Source: Treponema sp. UBA1233 (GTDB lineage: Bacteria > Spirochaetota > Spirochaetia > Treponematales > Treponemataceae). Taken from it: DNA of 21,436 nucleotides. The translations under genes and the position numbers were made by a program. The DNA is taken from contig DBWR01000057.1 in assembly GCA_002309305.1 (NCBI GenBank), positions 17,348 to 38,783 of the forward strand, given 5' to 3'. Below are positions 15,570 to 21,436 of the stretch, piece by piece; positions within the stretch are counted from its first letter, which is position 1, and each line of letters begins with the position of its first letter. The notes beneath the pieces were generated by a model. It saw only the letters and a program-made list of their open reading frames with translations. It had not been told where the DNA came from and ran no database searches.

Positions 15570-17312
15570 CTACCGGATTGGATCGATATTTGCATGACCG
15601 GCCGCAACAAAAGGAAGTACATTGTCATCGATGTGAATGTTCAGGCGCACAAGATGAGGTCCTTTGGTGAACGCCTTTTTATACCACTTAGGATCAGCGT
15701 TGGCATCAATGGCATCAATTCCAAATCCTTTTGCAACAGTCAGGAAATCAGGTTCCTTCTTGAACTCTGAAGCAGAATAGTTTTTGTTGAAAAGATACAT
15801 CTGCTGCTGGCGGACCATACCAAGGCTTCCGTTCTGCAGGACAAAAACCGTTACGTTCAAGTCTTCTTCTGCAAGAGTAATCAGTTCCTGAATGTTCATA
15901 AGGATTGAACCGTCACCGCTTATGCAAACGACACGCTTGTTTTTATTTGCAAGTGCCGCACCAATGGCACATGGAAGTCCGAATCCCATTGTTCCCAAAG
16001 AACCGCTTGTCAGGAATTGGCGTGGATGTTCAACAGGATAATACTGGGCAGACCACATCTGATGCTGACCTACGTCTGTCGTTACAATTATATTGCTTTC
16101 CTTGACCCCAGCCTTTTGAGCCATCAAAGGAATATCGCGTATGAATGCACGCGGATTTACGCTTTGCTTTGGAACAGACTTGCACCGGCCAGCCAGATCG
16201 CTTTCGGTCTTTGAATAAAGTTCGGACAATGTCTTTATCCATTCTTTTCTTGCAGTCTCACATTCCTTTGCAACTGTCTTTTTGGCAAGAACTGAAGAAA
16301 GCTGAGAAAGTACAGTTTCGACATCGCAAACCAGAGAATATTCAGCGGGAAGGATTTTGTTTATTTCCGCCGCATCCAGATCAACGTGAAGTATTCTCGC
16401 ATTTGGACAGAACTGACTTATCAAGCCTGTGGCCCTGTCATCAAAACGCACGCCAAGGGCAAAAACCAAATCAGCATCATGCATGGCCCTGTTTGCCGCA
16501 ATTGTTCCGTGCATGCCGACCATGCCAAGATTGTTTTTGTTTGACCGTGGAACCGCACCGATACCCATAAGAGTCGTTACAACAGGAATTTTATATGTCT
16601 CGCTAAAGTCCTTTATCGCAGCGGAAGCCTTTTTGTCATTGCATCCGCCACCCACAAAGAGGACGGGCTTTTTTGCAAGCACAAGGGATTCAGCCATGTT
16701 TTTTACGACAGAAGCCATTTGATTTTTTGGTGTAAGGAATCTTTTTGCAAAGTCAGTTTTCTTCTGGCTGGCAAGGCTCTTTATTTCAGGCCATTTTTCA
16801 AATTCAACAACAGCAGTCTGAACGTCCTTGGGTAAATCAATCAATACAGGTCCGGGTCTTCCACTCACGGCAATGCTGAACGCAAGTGGAATGGCAGTAA
16901 GCAAATCCTTTGGGTCCTTTATCATCATGCTGTGTTTTGTTATGGGGAAAGAAAGCCCGAATGTATCAGCTTCCTGAAAACCGTCAGTTCCAATGAGGTT
17001 TGTGTTTACCTGTCCTGTAAATGCAATGATGGGGACTGAGTCGCACCTGGCATCTGCAATCGCCGTAAGAAGGTTCATCGCACCCGGTCCGCTTGTGACC
17101 ATGCAGACCGCAGGCTTTCCTGTGGAACGTGTCATTCCCTGGGCAATAAAACCTGCCGCCTGTTCCTGACGCACAAGAACATGCTTTATGGATGAACGGT
17201 TCAACTCATCATACAATGGAAGGATGTAACCGCCCGGCAACCCCGCCACGGTATCAATTCCTTCTAATTCCAATAACTTAACAATAATCTGGGATCCTGT
17301 AGCTTTAATCAT
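15570..17312 (-). CDS. ilvB: Acetolactate (acetohydroxyacid) synthase, large subunit
   Basis: ThDP enzyme of branched-chain amino-acid synthesis: two pyruvate to acetolactate, or pyruvate plus 2-ketobutyrate to acetohydroxybutyrate. ATG 17312 is preferred to the in-frame TTG 17321, which lies at the edge of the promoter -10; this gives 580 residues. Seen: GLPGG near 25, catalytic Glu50 (VRQEQAAGF), SGPGAMN, the GVRFDDRATG motif typical of FAD-containing biosynthetic enzymes, and the ThDP motif GDGSILMNIQEL. The usual MVRQWQ reads MVRQQQ, so the Trp that favours 2-ketobutyrate is Gln503, a residue type more usual in catabolic AlsS-like enzymes. No ilvN regulatory subunit is adjacent; the next gene, 4 nt on, is an unknown protein. 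An anabolic enzyme with altered substrate choice is the best reading. Confidence 0.93.
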   Translation of the reverse strand: MIKATGSQIIVKLLELEGIDTVAGLPGGYILPLYDELNRSSIKHVLVRQEQAAGFIAQGMTRSTGKPAVCMVTSGPGAMNLLTAIADARCDSVPIIAFTGQVNTNLIGTDGFQEADTFGLSFPITKHSMMIKDPKDLLTAIPLAFSIAVSGRPGPVLIDLPKDVQTAVVEFEKWPEIKSLASQKKTDFAKRFLTPKNQMASVVKNMAESLVLAKKPVLFVGGGCNDKKASAAIKDFSETYKIPVVTTLMGIGAVPRSNKNNLGMVGMHGTIAANRAMHDADLVFALGVRFDDRATGLISQFCPNARILHVDLDAAEINKILPAEYSLVCDVETVLSQLSSVLAKKTVAKECETARKEWIKTLSELYSKTESDLAGRCKSVPKQSVNPRAFIRDIPLMAQKAGVKESNIIVTTDVGQHQMWSAQYYPVEHPRQFLTSGSLGTMGFGLPCAIGAALANKNKRVVCISGDGSILMNIQELITLAEEDLNVTVFVLQNGSLGMVRQQQMYLFNKNYSASEFKKEPDFLTVAKGFGIDAIDANADPKWYKKAFTKGPHLVRLNIHIDDNVLPFVAAGHANIDPIR

Positions 17313-17323
17313 AATTAGCAAAG

Positions 17324-17352
17324 AGTATACAGGGAAAACACATTTATTTCAA
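17324..17352 (-). promoter_or_regulatory. Strong sigma-70-like promoter of ilvB
   Basis: On the minus strand TTGAAA (17347-17352), 17-bp spacer, TATACT (17324-17329): five of six in each hexamer. The expected start point is near 17317, about 5 nt before the ATG at 17312, so the mRNA would be nearly leaderless; no Shine-Dalgarno sequence is seen. It lies just after the helicase stop codon at 17371. Confidence 0.65.
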
Positions 17353-17370
17353 TAAGTACAACCTCTCGAA

Positions 17371-19383
17371 TCAATACTCTTCGCTTCCACCTTTTTTGTA
17401 CAGTGCCGCTGAACCACGGGTGGACCTTTGGGTTGCGTTGTGGACGTTTGCGCGACCGTGTTTTGTTTCCTTGCCCTTTGAACGGGAACCTTTTGGACTG
17501 TCACCGCCACGCTTCCTTTCTTCCCTTTTTGCCACGGCGTATCTGTCGGAACCGGCTTTTGACGCAGCCCTTGAAGAACCTCTTGAGCTGTCTCCCCTGC
17601 CCCGTCTTTTCCTTGAATATGATTCATCCTCGTTTCCATCTCCTGCCATGACGGATTTTGAATCAACGTGCATGTGGGGAACACTCTTGTCGCGATTAGA
17701 AATCTCCAGTGCTTTTTCTCCTGCAGCCTTTGGCAGACTCAACAGACAGAAGTTGTCGGCCATGTCGATTGCATCAACATCCTTTGACCTGACGTGAAGC
17801 AGTTTTGAGAAGTAGTCTGCGATTTTCTTTGGATTGTAGCCGTCATGCCATCCCATCTGAACATACAGGCGGATCTGGTTCTGTGCAACGGTCGTAAACC
17901 TGTCGCGGGATTTTGACCCAACCTGATTTATCTTTCCGTAACGGCTTTTGCTGAGTTCATTTCCATAGGTGGCTTCAAGAAGAGATGCAAGAACTTTCTG
18001 CGGATCCTTGTCCTGGCACAATTCCTGTGCAAGTTTGTCAAAAATAGACTCTTCCCTTTTTTCATCTCCAGACTCTGTTTCCCCTTCCGGTTCAAGCTCA
18101 CTCTGACTCTGAATCTTCTGCTTTACGTCATCAAAAAGTCGCACGCGTTTTACGGCAAGAACTTCCTCAACACTGGGAACCTTACCCTGAACCATCTCTC
18201 CCTTTGCGGATTTCTTTATCGCCGCACAAAGGAACCTGAGTTTTCTTCTGGCTTCTTCCGGACGTACCAGAGTCACCGCCATACCGGCAGCTCCAGCCCT
18301 TCCCGTACGGCCAATCCTGTGTACGTAGGTGGGACCGTCAAAAGGCAGGTCATAGTTTACGACATGGGTCAGCCCCTCTATGTCAATGCCACGAGCAGCA
18401 ACATCGGTGGCAACCAGAATGCGCGTACGTTTGGCACGGAATGCAGCAAGAATCTTTTCCCTCTGCCCCTGTGGAATGTCACCATGCAGGGCACCAACCT
18501 TGTATCCCTTTTCATCCAGGAACTTGCTAAGATAATCCGCATCAGATTTTTTCTGAACGAACACAAGACCGTAAAAATCAGGAGAATAGTCAATCAGGCG
18601 GATAAGCGCCTCGTTCTTTTCGCTTTCTTTTACAACCCAGTATTCCTGCTTGATTAAAAGCGGTTCTTCTTCGTGGCCTTCTTCCTCCACAATCTCGTAA
18701 TCACCCATGAACTTGCCGGCAATCTTGAGAATTGGAGCGGGTATCGTCGCACTAAAAAGAAGGACACGGCATGTGGTATTTGCACATGAAAAAATGTTTT
18801 CGATGTCATCGACAAAACCCATGTCCAGCATCTCATCGCCTTCATCAAGAATGAAGTATTCAACCTGGCTCAAATCCAGGGCCTTCTTTTCTATCAGATC
18901 CTGAATGCGTCCCGGGGTACCGACAACAATCTCCACACCCTTTTTGAGTCCACGAATCTGCTCTCCATAAGGTGAACCACCGTAAACTACAAGGCTGCGC
19001 GGATATTTCCCACTTGTAAAAGAGGCCATCTCGTTTGCGGTCTGCATTGCAAGCTCACGTGTAGGCTCAAGAATGATTGCACGGACATGTCCTAAATCTT
19101 CACGCAAGGTTTGCACCAACGGAAGCCCGAATGCGGCGGTTTTTCCTGTTCCTGTTCTTGCACGGGCAACAACATTTGCATCTCCATTTAAAAGTCGTGG
19201 AATTGCAAGCACTTGTATCGGTGAAGGATGTTCAAACTTTTTCTTTGCTATTGCAGAAAGTGTAATTTCATCTAATCCCAAATCTTCAAATGATATTTCC
19301 TGCTCGTCGTCTTCTGTAATTTCCATCTCAACTTCATCATTAATTTCTTCGAGTAAATCGTCTTCCAATATTTCTTCCTTCAT
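17371..19383 (-). CDS. deaD: DEAD-box-family ATP-dependent RNA helicase with DbpA-type RNA-binding domain
   Basis: Unwinds RNA duplexes, likely in ribosome assembly or mRNA turnover (DeaD/CsdA/CshA-like). 670 residues: very acidic N-terminus (1-32), Q motif around F50 to Q57, motif I ARTGTGKT (75-82), PTRELA, TPGR, motif II DEGD (180-183) instead of DEAD, SAT, then the second RecA domain with ARGID and HRIGRTGRAG. After a charged linker comes a DbpA-like RNA-binding domain (about 500-570, with RLYVQMGWHDGYNPKKIADYF) and a basic Arg/Gly/Ser/Lys tail of about 85 residues. Motif II Ala-to-Gly is an uncommon variant; the two Asp and the Glu needed for ATP hydrolysis are kept. No clear Shine-Dalgarno; a weak promoter TTGCAT-17-TAAACT (19407-19435) could serve it. 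Which DEAD-box subfamily it belongs to is inferred. Confidence 0.93.
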   Translation of the reverse strand: MKEEILEDDLLEEINDEVEMEITEDDEQEISFEDLGLDEITLSAIAKKKFEHPSPIQVLAIPRLLNGDANVVARARTGTGKTAAFGLPLVQTLREDLGHVRAIILEPTRELAMQTANEMASFTSGKYPRSLVVYGGSPYGEQIRGLKKGVEIVVGTPGRIQDLIEKKALDLSQVEYFILDEGDEMLDMGFVDDIENIFSCANTTCRVLLFSATIPAPILKIAGKFMGDYEIVEEEGHEEEPLLIKQEYWVVKESEKNEALIRLIDYSPDFYGLVFVQKKSDADYLSKFLDEKGYKVGALHGDIPQGQREKILAAFRAKRTRILVATDVAARGIDIEGLTHVVNYDLPFDGPTYVHRIGRTGRAGAAGMAVTLVRPEEARRKLRFLCAAIKKSAKGEMVQGKVPSVEEVLAVKRVRLFDDVKQKIQSQSELEPEGETESGDEKREESIFDKLAQELCQDKDPQKVLASLLEATYGNELSKSRYGKINQVGSKSRDRFTTVAQNQIRLYVQMGWHDGYNPKKIADYFSKLLHVRSKDVDAIDMADNFCLLSLPKAAGEKALEISNRDKSVPHMHVDSKSVMAGDGNEDESYSRKRRGRGDSSRGSSRAASKAGSDRYAVAKREERKRGGDSPKGSRSKGKETKHGRANVHNATQRSTRGSAALYKKGGSEEY

Positions 19384-19419
19384 TAAAAAAACAAAAATAT
19401 GCGGCTAGTTTACAAGGTT

Positions 19420-19554
19420 TCAGGCTTTAATGCAAGTGGGGGCTGTAAAAGTTGAAAGTTGAAAGCGGAAAACTGAAAGTTGTTTTTTTGGAGGCTTTAT
19501 TCGTCCATTCCATACTGCCAGCTCCAATGGCCTTCCGGGTTCCACTACGTTCAT
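19420..19554 (-). other. Small uncertain ORF (44 codons) within the GC-rich element upstream of the helicase gene
   Basis: ATG 19554 to TGA at 19420-19422, starting MNVVEPGRPLELAVWNGRIK and becoming low-complexity where it crosses the GTTGAAA-type repeats. GGAG is only 2 nt from the ATG, too close. It ends 36 nt before the helicase start. Probably not a gene, but it runs through the conserved-looking part of the element, so it is recorded. Confidence 0.15.
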
Positions 19555-19600
19555 TGCTCCACTTCCGTTCCGCAACGGCTGCCGCCGCCCTCCACGCAAC
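19451..19600. repeat. Possible dispersed repeat element in the helicase / OM-protein intergenic region
   Basis: 19451-19482 is made of imperfect 7-nt steps (GTTGAAA GTTGAAA GCGGAAA ACTGAAA GTTG). After seven T comes a GC-rich block (19490-19599) with internal similarity (CTTCCGGGTTCCACT and CTCCACTTCCGTTCC) and a small hairpin CCGTT-CCGC-AACGG (19565-19578). It ends in a T-rich stretch. Its composition differs sharply from the AT-rich flanks, as if inserted. Only one copy is in the window, so its repetitive nature is an inference. Confidence 0.3.
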
Positions 19601-19624
19601 TTTTTTTTAAATTTTTCACTTTTT

Positions 19625-19652
19625 TTGTCAAAAACATAGGGGGTCTGATACT
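19625..19652 (+). promoter_or_regulatory. Promoter of the outer-membrane-like protein gene
   Basis: TTGTCA (19625-19630, five of six), 16-bp spacer, GATACT (19647-19652, four of six). The start point would be near 19659, about 5 nt before the ATG at 19664; the only G-rich tract (19639-19643) is about 20 nt from the ATG, too far for ribosome binding. Confidence 0.45.
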
Positions 19653-19663
19653 AATTATATAGT

Positions 19664-21028
19664 ATGAGGAAACATGTTTTTTTTATCGTTCTTTTTTTAC
19701 TGATGGGATTCCGGGCGTTTGCTGTCGAATGGCCTGAAATCATGACCCATGCTTCAATCAATGCGAGTACCGCACCTGACAGGGAAAACCCGTCCTTAAA
19801 GAAAGATGCGGGGATTGAAATTGACTGGATGAACTTTTCTGCCATAGGAGCCGTTGGGTTTTCGGATTCAAGTTCCACAGGCGGACCTGTCTTCCGTTAT
19901 GGGGCAGAATTCTCGTTTTTAATTCCAGGAATCAATCTGGACTGCGGCATAAAGGCTGGAACCCTAAAGCTTTCTGGGGCATTGGGGAAACTATCTTCCC
20001 CGGGGATTTCGGCAGGAACGGCGTTTCATTCAAGTCCTGGTGCTGTGGGAGGGATTTCAGGAAGCCTTCCTTCCTACAACTCATCGGTCAGTCCATTGGC
20101 GGCGGCAGTAGACTTTGGCCTTAAACTGGGACCCGGTAAAATTCAGATTCAGGGAACAGCAAACATGGAAAAGGAATGGGCTTCTTCGCTCTGTTATGAG
20201 TTTACAACGTCATGGGCAAAATCATTTTCCGTTTCACTTACGGCAGGAAAATTCATTCACTCAAGGGAGACGGGCTCGTCATGGTTTTCCCAGAGGGCAC
20301 TTTATCCACTCGATGACTATCTTGCGGCCATGGCGGAAATTTCATTCAAGGCGGGATCATTCAGCACATCAAATTCTGCGGCAATGTATGAAAATCCATT
20401 TGGCGGCGTCAGGTTTTGGTTCAAAACCCTGGATTCCCTTGAATTAAAAAAATGGAGCCTGCACACTGGAATTTTCCTCTGCGACAGTGAACTGATTGCA
20501 TGCGACGGATCCAGACCATGCATAAGGACTCAGTTTTTCATCAACCCGGAACTTTGCCTTGGTCCAATAAAAAACAGATTCAGGGCGGGCCTGCTTTTTT
20601 ACGACGGCATGAAAATCAGCTCTGACCCGCTTAGAATTCCATACAGCATTTACACGGTGCGCGGTGACATGTCATATTCAAGACCGGGCTTTTCGGTTAA
20701 GGCAAGCGGATACTGGACATTGGACCAATTGGATGATGAGTCAAAAATCTGGACAAGCCTGAACTTTTCGTACAGGATGGGCCTTTTTACAGCAGGCACT
20801 ACCCTTACAGCACAGTTTGAAGATACCGACAGAACCTTTTCCCTTGCACAGAAACTTACGCTCGCAAATCCATTCAGACTTTCGGCAAGAGGTAAAATTA
20901 TCCTGAATGAAAATGCGGGGACAATAAAAAACCTCAAGGCCGAAGCCACCCTAAACACATCGTTCAGCGTAAAGAATGTCTCCGTAAATCTGAGTGCGGG
21001 AATAAACTCCGTGCTGCTAAAAAAGTGA
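19664..21028 (+). CDS. Exported protein, probable outer-membrane beta-barrel, function unknown
   Basis: 454 residues. Clear signal peptide (about 1-20, GFRAFA then VEWPE). The rest has no long hydrophobic helix; it is rich in Gly, Ser and aromatic residues with many alternating polar/apolar stretches of strand length (for example FRYGAEFSFLIPGI, SFSVSLTAGKF, KIWTSLNFSYRMGLF), as expected for a transmembrane beta-barrel or a lipid-facing barrel-like protein. The C-terminus (SVNLSAGINSVLLKK) ends in Lys rather than the classical terminal Phe, so the usual BAM signal is absent or internal. No family recognised. It stands alone on the plus strand with its own promoter and is met by a terminator from the opposite strand. 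Confidence 0.8.
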   Translation: MRKHVFFIVLFLLMGFRAFAVEWPEIMTHASINASTAPDRENPSLKKDAGIEIDWMNFSAIGAVGFSDSSSTGGPVFRYGAEFSFLIPGINLDCGIKAGTLKLSGALGKLSSPGISAGTAFHSSPGAVGGISGSLPSYNSSVSPLAAAVDFGLKLGPGKIQIQGTANMEKEWASSLCYEFTTSWAKSFSVSLTAGKFIHSRETGSSWFSQRALYPLDDYLAAMAEISFKAGSFSTSNSAAMYENPFGGVRFWFKTLDSLELKKWSLHTGIFLCDSELIACDGSRPCIRTQFFINPELCLGPIKNRFRAGLLFYDGMKISSDPLRIPYSIYTVRGDMSYSRPGFSVKASGYWTLDQLDDESKIWTSLNFSYRMGLFTAGTTLTAQFEDTDRTFSLAQKLTLANPFRLSARGKIILNENAGTIKNLKAEATLNTSFSVKNVSVNLSAGINSVLLKK

Positions 21029-21029
21029 T

Positions 21030-21060
21030 AAAAAAAGACACTCCCAAAAATGAGAGTGTC
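21030..21060 (-). terminator. Intrinsic terminator for minus-strand transcription entering from the right edge
   Basis: GACACTC (21037-21043) pairs with GAGTGTC (21054-21060), loop 10 nt. Read on the minus strand it is followed by seven T; on the plus strand no T-run follows, so it does not serve the outer-membrane-like gene. It implies a minus-strand transcript that crosses the repeat array, from a gene beyond 21436. Confidence 0.75.
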
Positions 21061-21120
21061 TGTCGCAAAACTTGCGGTTTGCTCAACAAGTTTTTATTTG
21101 CTCGCAATTTAACTTAGAAG

Positions 21121-21192
21121 CTACCTGCTACAGCAAGTCGCAAACCTTGCGGTTTGCTTAACGAGTTTTACCTTGCTCGCGAAGGCTCGCAT
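21121..21192 (-). pseudogene. Micro-ORF in repeat unit A, probably a truncated copy
   Basis: ATG 21192 with AAGG 5 nt upstream reads MRAFASKVK...KQTARFATC, then CCSR and a stop: 23 codons. Relative to units B and C it has lost 2 nt plus 18 nt in the region that encodes TVACAVAVA there, so the original frame is broken, although AVAGSF plus stop still follows in another frame (to 21114). Translation is unproven. Confidence 0.25.
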
Positions 21193-21230
21193 TTTTGCCT
21201 TGCAAAAAACGGTAAAACTCGCAACTTTAG

Positions 21231-21296
21231 TTAGAACGAACCAGCTACAGCTACTGCACAGGCTACGGTACAAGTCGCAAACCTTGCGGTTTGCTT
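21231..21296 (-). pseudogene. Conserved C-terminal peptide frame in repeat unit B, no start codon
   Basis: Reads KQTARFATC then TVACAVAVAGSF and stop. Upstream, the frame runs to a TGA without ATG, GTG or TTG; the only ATG nearby (21328) is in another frame and stops at 21263, one base out of register with unit A. Most likely a decayed copy or a cassette needing an upstream fusion. Confidence 0.3.
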
Positions 21297-21370
21297 AACG
21301 AGTTTTTGTTTGGTCGCAATGCTCCCATTTTTTCACTTTGTGAAAAAAACACAAAAACTCGCAATTTAAC

Positions 21371-21436
21371 TTAGAAGCTACCGGCAACGGCAACGGCGCA
21401 TGCTACAGTACAAGTCGCAAACCTTGCGGTTTGCTT
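21371..21436 (-). CDS. 3' end of a short or unknown gene entering from the right edge (repeat unit C)
   Basis: The frame is open at the window edge and ends KQTARFATC, TVACAVAVAGSF, stop at 21371-21373. It has the same peptide as unit B with different codons. It may be the end of a real gene whose body lies outside the window, or another startless copy. The alternating small/hydrophobic residues and terminal Phe could suit a last beta-strand of an outer-membrane protein or a small membrane peptide. Confidence 0.3.
   Translation of the reverse strand, partial: KQTARFATCTVACAVAVAGSF

Larger units (their letters stand above)
21062..21436. repeat. Composite hairpin repeat array, three units plus edge
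   Basis: No conventional gene here. Four copies of a 29-bp block containing GCAAACC-TTGC-GGTTTGC start at 21062, 21137, 21274 and 21414 (last cut by the edge; first has a mismatch in the stem). Between copies 2-3 and 3-4 lie larger hairpins: arms 21162-21172/21211-21221 (CGAGTTTTACC / GGTAAAACTCG) enclosing 21192-21198/21202-21208; and arms 21299-21309/21351-21361 (CGAGTTTTTGT / ACAAAAACTCG) enclosing 21328-21336/21340-21348. Arm sequences differ between units but stay complementary. Each unit also carries the 3' end of a short minus-strand frame. Copy 1 is followed by a shorter, degenerate unit. Confidence 0.8.

Noticed and set aside
16145..16570. 141-codon plus-strand open frame
   Set aside because: Antisense to ilvB, with no recognisable motif; explained by the codon bias of the real gene.
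21156..21373. Integron attC sites (GTTAAGC and GTTAAAT on the minus strand fit GTTRRRY)
   Set aside because: Both core-like heptamers point the same way instead of forming an inverted RYYYAAC...GTTRRRY pair, no cassette genes lie between them, and no integrase is present in the window.
21062..21436. CRISPR array
   Set aside because: Repeat starts are 75, 137 and 140 bp apart, the parts between repeats are themselves related to one another, and no cas gene is visible.
21231..21436. Template/variable repeats of a diversity-generating retroelement
   Set aside because: Differences between units are not adenine-specific and are all synonymous, the opposite of what such an element produces; no reverse transcriptase is seen.

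Overview
The window reads as chromosomal DNA of a Treponema-like spirochaete with moderate GC content, probably a host- or gut-associated species. This is inferred from the gene set: a 7TM-DISM sensor, a long-form GMP synthase, a CBS/DRTGG family II pyrophosphatase and a spirochaete-style envelope gene cluster. No rRNA, tRNA, phage, transposase or CRISPR array was seen.

Left part (1-6742) is a cell-envelope block. A division-type penicillin-binding protein (cut by the left edge) and signal peptidase I form a minus-strand pair. Diverging from them on the plus strand are a membrane-anchored LysM/M23 peptidase and an exported beta-propeller protein with a NodB-like polysaccharide deacetylase domain that has lost its metal ligands. 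A D-alanyl-D-alanine carboxypeptidase (dacA) converges on the latter with abutting stop codons. dacA is the last gene of a minus-strand run 7TM regulator > aroC > dacA.

Centre (7850-10948): the 924-residue regulator has an exported sensor domain, seven membrane segments, a histidine-kinase-like region without H, N and G1 boxes, a receiver whose phospho-acceptor Asp is Asn, and an intact LuxR-type HTH. It looks like a membrane-bound transcription factor that kept a two-component shape but not the phosphorelay chemistry. Its upstream region carries a 16-bp near-perfect inverted repeat plus a third partial copy, one arm lying exactly in the spacer of a possible divergent promoter. That promoter points into a leader of about 120 nt that ends in a strong intrinsic terminator just before guaA.

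Right part (10949-19383): guaA on plus converges with a minus-strand series: DEAD-box-like helicase (motif II DEGD), acetolactate synthase large subunit (Trp-to-Gln in the substrate pocket, no small subunit next to it), an unknown membrane-anchored protein, and the CBS-type pyrophosphatase. ilvB and the pyrophosphatase each have a good sigma-70-like promoter of their own.

Right end (19384-21436): a GC-rich intergenic element that may be a dispersed repeat, an exported protein with outer-membrane beta-barrel character, a minus-strand terminator, then about 375 bp of composite repeats. The repeats contain nested hairpins whose arms covary between copies, and a short minus-strand reading frame whose two full copies differ at 11 bases in 9 codons without one amino-acid change. 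The repeats and the pseudo-phosphorelay regulator with its operator-like sites are the two most interesting parts of the window.
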